DNA of 64,000 bases from Marchantia polymorpha subsp. ruderalis (taxonomy: Eukaryota; Streptophyta; Marchantiopsida; Marchantiales; Marchantiaceae), in assembly GCA_037833965.1 (NCBI GenBank), contig AP031351.1:26114501-26178500 (forward strand), given 5' to 3'. The notes beneath the pieces were generated by a model. That model made no database searches. It saw only the letters and a list, made by a program, of their open reading frames with translations, and was not told the DNA's origin. The stretch's first letter is position 1, and each line of letters begins with the position of its first letter. Position numbers and translations under genes: made by a program. This document shows, one piece after another, positions 21,159 through 31,640 of the stretch.

Positions 21159-23900
21159 GAGAAAATACAAAATACTACAGGGAATAATCTACCACGAGAG
21201 GAATCTACATAGCAGCCGGGCTTTCCTGATAGCAAAAATGCTTCAGTGCTTCAGCCTTCTATCGATCAGTTCTAGCACTTTTCGTTCTGTAATCCTTGAT
21301 TTTGACTACATCACCAGTTCAGGCTGACGAAAACCGACACTCACGTATGCTTTCTGGCCTAGACGGCAGTCAGAAGAAGATGGTAGCACGAGAATGGATG
21401 AGCTTATCCTATCTGCGGGCCAGATCAGTACCATGGACTTGGATCTGTACCAGATCCAAGCCAGAATTTCAAGCCCGCGTGAGGAAGATGAAGCGCCTCC
21501 GCGGAGAATTCATAGCATCACAGTAGTCATCAATCGATGAAAGAAACATCTCGGCCTCGGATGGAGATTGAGCGTTCCAGATGCGATACCAATTGAGCGC
21601 AATTTCGCGACAAAGTTTCGTAGACTGAATGATTTGTTTCGACGCGGACGCAGCGAACGCAGCGAGGATCACCCGACGACGAGTGCCGAGTTGGGAGTTG
21701 GGAACGAGGCCAAAAGCCAGAGTCTGGGAGACAAAGACGGGCGAAACAACGAGCATATCTTTTTACCGCAAGACGCCAAAGCCAACGACCGAGTCATGGC
21801 ATCATCGACGGGCCCCGCAAGGCGCGGCGCGGCGCGGCCAAGAGCTTCTTGATACAGGTCGGGATACATCCAGCAGCGACGCCAATACGTATACGCTTTT
21901 AAAATAATTCGTAATTCCAGTCGGCATTGCGACTCCCGACGAATATTGAGCCACTGTGAAGCTGCACAACGCACGATCCCCATTCCCTGCACTGTGCACT
22001 CTGGCGTCCGGAGCCTCGTTCCTGCGCGATGCCGTGATGATTATTACACCTACCATGCGGCCCAAACCCCGAAGTCAATACGCAAGACACATGTTTCTTT
22101 CTCCATTGCAAACGTCCAGTTTCCCCATAAGTAACTCCCGAATCGTTAGGTCGTGACTGATTTCGAAGCACAGTCCTGGTGTCGGGCCAAATTCCCAAGA
22201 CCGGATATTTCAAATTCTTCCTCTGGGTTTTCATGCGAGGAAACCCTTTGGTGCTGCCTGCCTCATGCACAACACCTCCACAGAGTCTCTTCCCCTTCCC
22301 ATGCATTTCACAATGATCCCGTCTGCCATCTCCATCGATCCACTCACACGGAGAACCTCGAGAACTTTAGACTTATATCAACTCACATCCCCGAAGCGTT
22401 GTGGAGCTTTCACTTATGAGTACAATCGCTTACATGTGTTGCATGGATCTCGTGGGCGAGATGATATCAAGATGGCAATGCAACTTTGACACATTTGACG
22501 ATCAGGTTTGCTTCTATCGTGACTCATTGACATCCCCAACGAAATATCAGCCGAACAATTACAAACCTTCGGGATTATCACGAAACGAAGATGGGGAGAG
22601 TCGTCGACCGGACATGGATATTGCCATTCTGGATGCATTTGCGCTAAATTACATTTATCGAGCGGAAAAGCTTGTGAGGACGGAGGGAACCGTATCTGTA
22701 CATCGGCTTGGACGAATGACTTCACAGAAATACCATACGTATATACCATCAGATAACGCATACGGTAGCGTATGCGTTGAGATAAGCCTCCCCCCGATAA
22801 CGCCTGTGCCTTCCGAATGAAAGGACTTGCATACTTTCCAACTTGTAACGACTTCTCCCATTGGCTTTTATTGATGTCCAATGGCGCTTTATAGATGAGG
22901 CCACAGTTGCCCCGACCCTTTTGACCATCATTTACCGTCGACCACAACTGCGACGGTCTTAGCGTGGAAATGCTCCTCGCATCCATGATTGTGCAAATAA
23001 TGCCGTATTGTAAACTATTACAATCTCGCGTCTTTTCTCCCTTCGTAGACCTTTGGTGCAAAGAATTGGCGACCACAGTGATTCGAGTCCACCAAATTGA
23101 ATATCTTTAAAAGCTGATAATAATTATCAGCTTCTATATATAGGGTCTGTATAGATAGACACTTCATAGAAATTATCAGATAATTTTTATAAAGTGTGTC
23201 TGCGTTTGTGAAAAATAAAAATAAAACAAGATCATTGATTACATTCTCATTTTGATTTTGGTGAATCCTGTTAATATTGCATCACACACGAAAAGCCACC
23301 AGGTGTGTATCTCTACCCTGAGATTTGGATGCTTTTAATTCCATGACTTTAAGCTTGGCTCTAACTTCCAGGGGGAGCTCACCTTTTTTCTTCCCTAAAG
23401 TGTCGGATGCATTGAATTAGGTGATATTGAGTTTGGCTCTAACTTCCAAACGGAGGTCGGCTTTTCTTTGCGCCCCCGTCACGGCTCTGGAGGCAATCAG
23501 TGCACATCGAAGAGACTCTTAGGACGATGGACCGAGCCGAGTGTGCCCCGGGGCAGCTTCCACGTGACCCGTGCCGGGGACGTGTGGATGACCCGGTCTG
23601 TTTCTCGCGGCGACAGCCGGGCCTTCTCCTCCAGTCGCCAGGATGTGCAGAGAACAGAGGCCATGCCCCGGCGGATTTTCCTTTCCGGTCACATCTGTCG
23701 ACTTTTTTTAGGCCACGCTAAAAACAGAGCGTACTGCAGTCTCTCCGATGATTGATCAATGATCATCAATCATCACTGGTCCGAGATTTAAGTACTTATA
23801 CCTGCGTTCCGATGTCCGCGTCTTTTCTTAGAACGCTACTTTCTTTCCATGGCCAAACTCGGCCCAAGAGAAGCAGAAATGGAGTCAGTCTCCTACTGTC
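21158..23900. other. Upstream region of synaptotagmin with small inverted repeats
   Basis: No gene is recognised. An open minus-strand frame of 220 aa (22414-23076) has no identifiable domain. Perfect small hairpins occur at 22755-22778 (AACGCATACG arms) and 23111-23133 (AAGCTGATAA arms), with an imperfect one at 23157-23201. A short phrase (TTGGCTCTAACTTCCA) is repeated near 23352 and 23433, suggesting a local duplication. Composition changes from mixed to AT-rich near the right edge. Confidence 0.45.
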
Positions 23901-26499
23901 AACCAGAAGTATTTATAGTAGTATCATATATGTTAGAAAATTACAAATGTCAACAGCTTTGGTTGGTTTCTATTGCTTGAAAGAAACATCAACGAATATC
24001 GTTCATTTTATTACAGAATATATCAAGCAATGATATGTGGCATTAAATTGACGAATCAATTTTTTCTTGTACTGTTATTCATTTCAACTTTAATATTTCT
24101 AAGTGTTCGTTTTATTATTTCTGTGTACTTTTATTTATTGAAGAAAAAACGAAGGCTGGGAAACCAATAAGGTTACATAGAATTCTCAATTTCTAATGTT
24201 TCTAAGGAGTCTACAATCGAGGAATCAATCGTAGAAGATGGCAAGATATATAAACTATGAAGGAAAGACCACGAAGATGAGAAAAACTCCCCAGAGAACA
24301 CAAAGAAGTTGGTAAGGGTTGGTGACATGGAGCATCCGGGTTCGAGTAGCAATTAAAGGGATATTAATGCAGACTGTTTACCGTGTTCGTTATGCTGGTG
24401 TCCATGTCCTGCCTCTTGTCACCCTCTAGAGAAGACTTGTGTAAGTGGGACAAACCTTACCTGGTAGTCATTTAGAAGAAGCGCTCACGACATCCAAACC
24501 CTTTTGGGAAAAAAAAATTCACTATCAGTAGTAATAGTTCCTATAAGAGATCCCATATTTTTACGTTGATAGGCATTATAACCATGCGCCACAACTGACA
24601 ATAATCTTCTATTGCAGAAAAAATCCTCACTATAGCAGTTCACAATTTGGTATTCTTCTCTTTGTAAACCGAAGGAATTACAAAACAAAGGAAATAAGGT
24701 TTTAGAATATTATATAATTGCAACCAGCAGCATGTTATAAAATTAAATTAAATTAAATCGCTTCACGCGCATGTTTAAAGAATTTATAACTAGTACGGCT
24801 TTGAGGATGCATCGTCAATCTCAACTCTTCACTCTAACCATGGGTGCAATAACACAATGATATTTCGATCATGATTCATAGAGGATGTAAAACACTTTGA
24901 CTCTCACATTACATATTGATTATGTCATGCATTAATCTCATCCAAGTGAAAGTTTCATATAACAGAGTTCTCTCTTTTATTGCTTTTATTACTACATACT
25001 GAGATTTTGTGATGAACTAAGTTTGACATTTCAATAATATAGATGTTTAACTTATTTAAATTCTTATACATCAAGATTTAGTTCATAATGAACATCTATA
25101 TCATCAAGGAATGATTTACAATGAACAATTTTGCATCAAGCACAAAATCAAAATCCAACATACTGTTGAAATGTTTACAAATCCACTTCACAATTTCTCA
25201 ATATATATTTTTTTAGATTTTCATTTAAATGTTACACTTGATCACAAAAATATCAAATCTAATTTGAATTCCAAACAATGTAATTTTTTGTCTTAATGTA
25301 ACTTCTATATCAAAGATTTCTTCACATCATCTGTTATAAAATTTAAGAGAGGAGCTCAAAAGTTCACAAAAGTACATATTGTGAACTGTTGCTTGGTTTA
25401 ATACATAGGTAAACTCACAATGTCCAGCAAAAGTAGTAATTTAAGTAGACTTTTGCTTGGCAATTAGTGGATGAGTATGTTTCTTGTGAAAATTTTTAAA
25501 CCCTAAGCTTTCTAAGCAGTATTTAAGGTTCTCTTCAGGTTGGATCATCACCTTCAAGAGTACCTTGTTTGTATAGGAAGTATCAACTTGTGTTAATTCT
25601 GTGTAGAATGATTTTGTGTAGAAGGCTTGAGTCTTCATGGGTAATACTAAGTATTGATGATTGAAAATTAAGCATTTTGTCTTTCAAACAAACCTACATT
25701 TTAATTTTGTAACCGAGAATGCTTGGAAAAAGTTTTGTTATCGATTGGATTACATCGCTAGAAGTGAGTTAGGTGTAACAATAAACAATTGTAGTTCAAA
25801 ACAAAGTTTGAGTTTCTAACTATTGTGAGTCAGTGATGTCTTTTTGGCGTCTCAAAATCTCAGCTTTCTCGTCTTGTTGAACATTGATCACCAATCCTAT
25901 CTTCCGTTTGCATAGCAGAGAGGCGACTACTGGGTCAAAAATTGCTTGCATTTGCAACTGAGGTAACTCTTATCTTTTAACATATGCGCAATATAGTAGG
26001 TCACACACTAGATACCAAATTTGCTCGAGCTCATGATGCATTGGGCTGATCATGGAACAATTTCGAGTAGTAGATTGTGCTATCGTTGAGAAGTACCACG
26101 AAAATAGAAGAATTGCATACAAGATCTTTGAAAATGCAAGAAATGTTTTTTTAATTGTGCGTGAAGGTGATTCCTATGCTATAGTAGCAAATAAGAAGTC
26201 AAACGCAAGATATGATGTAGAGTAGTGTTATAGGCAGTCCAAAGTATTGTCAGTTTAAGAATTAAGATCCACTTTTGTGAGCAAAAGAAACTAAAGAAGA
26301 TTTTACTTTCTTCCGGCCAAGGGCGGAAAACAATCGCAGAGAATTAGTTTGCTTATCTTAAACTTGATGTTTTGATTATTGCTTCTTTGAACCTACAATG
26401 GAAAATTTGTAGTGATTGAAGTAGCAAGCATGACGTTTTGCCATGATTGTGCTTAATTCATTCAATTTATACGCTTACGAGTGTTGTCATGTTGTCAGT
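23901..26499. other. AT-rich gene-free block
   Basis: Base composition falls sharply in GC compared with the genes. Only short random frames are present, and I recognise no transposon protein. It leads into the HMG-box repeat region and is probably old repeat-derived DNA. Confidence 0.4.
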
Positions 26500-26990
26500 T
26501 CAATGGTTGAGATCTTGTAAGCTCACGTACATTTATTGTGCTCTTGAACCTTTGGCAATGTAGGTAGTCTTTTCAAATTCAAACAAGTTTTTTCATTTTT
26601 CTCCTTTGGCTTTGCTAATCACGAAGACGTGCTTGGCGTTGGAATGATCTTTCTCAAATGACTTCTTGAACTCATCAAGAAACATGAATAAGTTAGTTGA
26701 TGACATTGCTTATCACTACAACATGCTTGATCTAAAAATGATCTTACTTAGATCATTTTTTGAATTCATCAAAAAAGATGAAGAAGTCAATTGGTAGCAT
26801 GTTGGAAAGATATTTCTCAAACGACTTCTTGAACTCATCAAAAAACATGAATAAGTCAGTTGATGACATTGCTTATCACTGCAACATGCTTGACCTGAAA
26901 ATGATTTTACTAAGATCATTTTTTGAATTCATCAATAAAGATGAAGAAGTCAATTGGTAGCATGTTCGGTTGGTTTAGGTCTTGTAAGTT
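26500..26990 (-). pseudogene. Decayed HMG-box units (part of array 1)
   Basis: On the minus strand the first unit reads LDEFKKSFEKDH, then VISKAKGEK, stop, KNLFEFEKTTYIAK. This follows a plant HMGB box (FxEFRKxFKExHP, VGKAxGEKW, EKxPYxAK). The Trp of GEKW is a TGA stop (26593-26595). Within this piece a block of about 150-160 bp is duplicated head to tail (about 26655-26800 and 26819-26960); each copy contains a full and a diverged version of the (L/F)DEFKK segment. No unit is intact, so this is non-coding debris of HMG-box ancestry. Confidence 0.7.
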
Positions 26991-29023
26991 AACATAGATT
27001 TATCGTACTCATGCTTTTTTGGTACATACTTGATCTTGGGATAATCAAGCCTTCAATATTTCATAAGACTTTAGAGTTGAAGTTCTCGAGCAGTAGCCTA
27101 TGCACTCTTCTAAAATTCTTTCCATTTTTTTTTTGAATAAAATCAAATCGTGAGAATTCTAATCTACTATCGTCCATCGACGACATACAAACGTAATGTA
27201 AGCATGTAAGGTAATGGGTGGTTCAGGTCGTTGACATATTAACTTTGTAAACCCGCTTCTTCTTAATTAATGGTATTAAAAGCTCACACTCATCCATCGC
27301 CACCCTCATTATTGGATCGATCGAGTTTTTTTGGATTGCGTTCATTATTGGATTGATCGTTCAAATCGTTTAACAATTCCTTAAAACTCCACTTACAAAA
27401 GGCTAAAATTTTAGTCGGAGATCAAAGATGGATCTGCAAAATTGCTAAGAAAAGCTAACTTGCAGATCCCTTGTACTCATCGATTTAAGCAGAGAATCAC
27501 ATTGTCAAATAATCTTGATTGATCAAAATTATTCTTGATTATCTAGTTTGCACTTGTCAAAAAATTGCAAATGTGCATAGGATGTAACTAACTTGTTCAG
27601 ATGAAACATTGACTACTCATTAGTTTCACGAGCTCTCTCTTTTTGACGCGCAGATTCTTCTCCCACAACAATTGAGTCTTAATGTACTATCCAGTCATGA
27701 TAAGTATATCTGCAAGATCAATGCGGACATCTTCTACAACTGTATTATCTTCAGAGTACCTCGGAAAATCTTTCATTATTTGAAGGGCGTGCTAATACAT
27801 TCATACATTCTCATTGATTTCTCGTCCACTTTTAGTTCAAGCTAGAGCGCATGTAGCTACATCCACTCTTCCATCTCGAGCTCCGTAGGCGTTTTGAGTC
27901 ATCACAACCGTCCTCCGCAATGTTATTTCTACTTAGTGCAATCTTTACTCCTCAAGGAGAGTATGTACTTACTGCTACGTAATTCAGACCCTTGAATCTT
28001 TTTGAAAGAAATAACAATCTTTAATATAACTCCACTCTTTTACTTCCACCGTCCAACTAATATTTGGGCCTTGCCAAATAGTACTCACAAGAGCAGTACT
28101 ATCGCTTCCAAATAATTTTTCCTGAATGTCAAGGCTTTGAAGGTAACACTGCAGAGACTCTTCAGGTATGTCAATGCATGTATTGGACATGATCTGAGAG
28201 AGGATGGGAATTGCGTTTGTCATCCAATATTTTATTAATCCACATGGTGTGGTAATCTTCTCTATGTACTCTCCAAGCTTTCTTCCTTTCACATTTTCAA
28301 TGTTGCTCTATTTTCAATGCAAGCTCATGATGCCAACATGCACAAATTGATTTGTGAAACGATACACTTTTCTTGCACTATAACTCTTAGATCCAGTTCT
28401 AGATGTCCGAGCACCATCTCTTCAACTCAGTCTCCAATTCTCCGTCTTTCTACATTCAGCCTCAAAAATGCAACTCTATTTTAGCCTCCATGGTGCATAT
28501 TCCTCTCCAACTCCACCCAAATTATGAACAAGTAGCAGCTTCTGCCCTTCCGCACATCATTCAAAAATTTAAGAGGAAATTTGTAGAAGAGAAAAGGTCT
28601 CCTAACATACAAAAATCTCTTCACGAGCTTTAGCGACCAATCTTTTGGTTGCATGTATAGAGCTAAAAAATCACAATATCCTCGTGCACGTGTTCATCAT
28701 AAGTATGGACATCCCGTGATCTCTATCTCGTGAACAACTCTTTAGTTTTTTCGTTTGATAGACGTGAGTTCACTGCACTCTCCACTGGAATGTTGATGTG
28801 ATGGTCGATGAAGTGATTTGAAGTTTCCGTCAATAAAAATCAATGCAAAGAGTTGGCAATATGAGACGGAATCTAGCCGGAGAAAGCGTAGATCACTTAT
28901 ACTTGGCCGTATTGGCGGTTAACTGATTGATCATCGGTCTTGATTAATCAAACCTAGAAAAAAATTGTCACCCTAATGTAATTTAGTTCATAGGCTTGAT
29001 TACGATCCAATCCGGACCGGCGG
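26991..29023. other. AT-rich segment with a possible TPR-like remnant
   Basis: Mostly unassigned. A minus-strand frame at 27984-28292 contains EESLQCYLQSLDIQEKLFGS, which resembles a tetratricopeptide unit of the kinesin-light-chain type. No adjacent intact repeats follow, and the flanks contain stops in every frame. At best it is a fragment of a dead gene. Nothing else is supported. Confidence 0.3.
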
Positions 29024-29113
29024 TTAACTGTAACCATCTTTAGTTAGTTAGAACTAAAGTAGAGGTTACTCCGAATATTGATGTAGATACTTTAGTGTGC
29101 ACTAGTCATAGCT

Positions 29114-29284
29114 GCCACGTCAGCGATCCGCGCACTTGGTAGGTACAGAGTGGATGTGTTAGTTGATAGTGCCACGTCAGCAATCCGTGTGCTTGTAGGT
29201 AAGGATTGAGTGTGTTAGTTAGTGTGTTAGTTGGGTGCGCCACGTCAGCGATCCGTGTGCTTGTTAGGGTTATCCGCCACGTCA
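29114..29284 (+). promoter_or_regulatory. Four spaced GCCACGTCA elements
   Basis: GCCACGTCA occurs at 29114, 29171, 29239 and 29276. The first three continue as AGC[GA]ATCCG[CT]G and lie 57 and 68 bases apart, so they look like a diverged tandem repeat. The core CCACGTCA is a bZIP-type ACGT element (TGACGTGG on the other strand). They lie 69-239 bases upstream of a TATATAA box. Confidence 0.6.
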
Positions 29285-29352
29285 TCCATCCACTAGGAGT
29301 GGTATGGATGGTGGGGATTAGATCTTATCACCTTGTACTTGTTGGTGAGAGC

Positions 29353-29359
29353 TATATAA
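29353..29359 (+). promoter_or_regulatory. TATA box of the LTR-like module
   Basis: TATATAA, followed by GGGAGAGGAGAACC, lies downstream of the ACGT elements and about 90 bases before the end of the candidate LTR. That fits a U3/R boundary. No recognised coding gene follows. Confidence 0.5.
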
Positions 29360-29559
29360 GGGAGAGGAGAACCATTGTTGGTATCTCTCATCTTCAGAGT
29401 TTACGTTTCTATCTTCGAGTGAACTTCTCTCTAAACCCTAGTGTTACATTAATCGGTTCCAATCTTCTCTGGGACCGATTAATTGGTCCATCTTTTTTTC
29501 TAATCGATTAATCGTTAATCGGACCGTGGCCAAGCCTTATACCACTAAATGAGATAGCC

Positions 29560-31640
29560 GTTAATGGAGCGAGTTCAAAGAAGAGAGATATACTACTCAC
29601 TTCCTTTGAAGTATCTCCTACTGAAACAATGCATGATGAATAAGATAAATAATTCAATTGGTGACATCTTTGATTGGTTTTGATCTTGTATGCTGACATA
29701 GACTTATCGTGACTCTTGCTTCTTTTGTTTTGTTGAGCTTTAGCAATGTAGCCAATCATCTCAAGTTGAGACATGTTTTTTCATTTCTCTCCTTTGGCTG
29801 TATCAATCACGGCGTCAATCTTGGCCTTCCGATTTACGGATGATCATTACAAGTACTTGTAATGATCTTCCATATATGACTTCTTGAATTCATCAAGATA
29901 GATGAAGAAGCTAGTAGATTGATCTTGCCAACCATGGCAACAACTAGGCATCGGCAAGATAAGGTAAAAGGTAACCGAGTAAGTCATGAGTCTCTACTTT
30001 TACCCTACCTTTTACCTTACTCGTGTCACAATAGTCTACCTTTACCCTTTAATTCTACCTCAGGGTAATTACCGGGTTAGCCGATACGGATTCTAAAAGA
30101 TTCAAAAGTTACTTTTACATTAGAATTATTGGGTAATTACCCTATTACCACATCTACCCTAAAGGGTAAAAGATCAGGGATACCCGGTAATTACTCTATT
30201 ACCTCTACCCTAAAGGGTACAAGGTAAAGGTAATTTTCCTATTTAGTACAGTTTACCTGGATTGTTTCAGTAGAATGTGCAGAATTGTATTTTGAATAAT
30301 TTTGAGAATATACACATTTTTATTTTTTGCGGTTAAGAGTGTTACCCGATAATTATCGATTAACCCTTTACGTTACCTTTACCCTACCCTATAGCCAAAC
30401 CTCTAGCTTTACCCTTACCTTTTACCCTTTTACCAGGTAACCTTCAAAGGTTACCTTACCTTGTCGAGGCCTGGCAACAACCTTGGTGTCGCATGATCTT
30501 CCTTGAATGACTTCTTGAACTCGTCAATAAAGATGAAGAAAAACGTTGGTTACCTCTTTCGTTTGATTTGGATTTTGTAAGCTAACATAAACTTATTGTA
30601 CTCTTGGTTTTTCTATTGAGCATTGGCAATGTAGAGAGCCTTTTCAAATTTAGACATTTCTTTTCATTTTTCTCCTTTGGCTTTGCCCACCACGACAACA
30701 ACCTTGATCTTGGGATGATTTTTCTTAAACACCTTTTTTAACTCATCAATAAAGATGAAGAAGTAAGCTGGTGGCTTTTTCAATTGATTTGAATTTGTAA
30801 TTTGACGTACACTCTTACTTCTTATGTTGGGTCTTTGCAATGAATGGAAACTTCTCAAATTCAAACATCTCTTTTCATTTCTCTACTTTGATATTGCCAA
30901 CCACGGCAACATCCTTGATCTTGAAATAATTTTCCTTAGACGACTTCTTGAGGCCATTATGAAAGATGAAGAAGACAGTTGATGATCTTGCCAACCACAA
31001 CAACAATTTTAGTTTTGGTATGATCTTTCTTAAACGACTTCTTGAACTCATCAAGAAATATAAAGAAGGCAATCGGTGTACTCCTCAATTGATTTGGATC
31101 TTGTAAGCTAACGTAGACTAATCGTACTCTTGCTTCTTTGATTAAGACTTTTTAATGTAAATAATCTTCTCAAATTTAAAAATTCAATGTAGGAATTTTC
31201 TCAAATTTAAATATGTCTTTTCATTTCTCTTCTTCGACTTTGCCAATCACAAAGACATCCTTGGTCTTGTGATGATCTTTAAACGACTTCTTGAACTCAT
31301 CAAGAAAGATGAAGAAGTCATTTGATGAACTCTTTGATTTGTTTGAATCTTATAAGCTGATATAGACTTATTGAACTCTTCCTTTTTCTATTGAGTCTTG
31401 GCAATGTAGGAAGACTTATCAAATTTAAACATGTCTTTCCATTTTTCTCCTTCGGCTTTGCCAACCACGGTGTCAACCTTGACCTCAAAATAATCTTCCT
31501 TATATGACTTTTTGAACCAATCAAGAAAGATGAAGAAGTTTGTTGATGGACTCTTTGATTAGTTTGGATCTTTGAAACTAACCTAGATTTATCATACTGT
31601 TGATTCTTCTTGGCAATGTAGCATAACCACCTGAATCATA
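29560..31640 (-). pseudogene. Decayed tandem HMG-box array 1 (main part)
   Basis: At least six or seven minus-strand units, mostly 210-245 bp apart, each derive from a plant HMGB-type HMG box. The best unit (about 31360-31535) reads FFIFLDWFKKSYKEDY, VVGKAEGEKWKDM, FDKSSYIAKTQ, stop, KKEEFNKSISAY, which is an HMG box end to end with one stop. Another (about 30660-30790) reads PPAYFFIFIDELKKVFKKNH and VVVVVGKAKGEK, then a stop. The FFIF starts fall near 31530, 31310, 31065, 30965, 30755, 30533 and 29905. HMGB proteins bend DNA in chromatin, but these copies carry stops and frameshifts and cannot encode a protein. A hAT-like insertion splits one unit. Confidence 0.8.
29945..30473. mobile_element. 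Non-autonomous hAT-like transposon (529 bp)
   Basis: The element is flanked by exact 8-bp direct repeats GCAACAAC (29937-29944 and 30474-30481). Its left end TAGGCATCGGCAAG and right end (reverse complement) CAGGCCTCGACAAG form imperfect terminal inverted repeats that continue into AAGGTAA. An 8-bp duplication and YAGG-type ends are hallmarks of the hAT superfamily. The interior is packed with GGTAA/TTACC motifs, most densely near both ends, as expected for subterminal transposase sites. No transposase is encoded. Removing the element and one duplication restores the phrase seen in neighbouring HMG-box units (GCCAACCACGGCAACA...CCTTGATCTTG), which independently supports the boundaries. Confidence 0.85.

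Larger units (their letters stand above)
29029..29448 (+). mobile_element. Candidate solo LTR (420 bp) with promoter-like module
   Basis: The segment starts TGTAAC and ends GTTACA, the TG..CA inverted termini expected of an LTR. Flanks are TTAAC on the left and TTAAT on the right, a possible 5-bp target duplication with one mismatch. Inside are four GCCACGTCA motifs, then a TATATAA box at 29353-29359, then a leader with AAACCCTA near the right end. This order (upstream elements, TATA, leader) is typical of U3-R-U5. No primer-binding site, internal domain or second LTR is visible, so it would be a solo LTR. A host promoter fragment is the alternative. Confidence 0.45.

Noticed and set aside
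22414..23076. 220-aa minus-strand frame upstream of synaptotagmin
   Set aside because: No recognisable domain, and it covers a perfect DNA hairpin, which suggests non-coding sequence.
24310..24360. Possible tRNA T-arm (GGGTTCGAGTAGC)
   Set aside because: No matching acceptor stem, D-arm or anticodon arm upstream.
26500..31640. CRISPR-like or simple satellite explanation for the repeated ACTCATCAAGAA phrase
   Set aside because: Spacers are not unique inserts; the whole unit translates as an HMG box, and the short hairpin (TTCTTGA-ACTCA-TCAAGAA) is a by-product of the codons for FLDEFKK.
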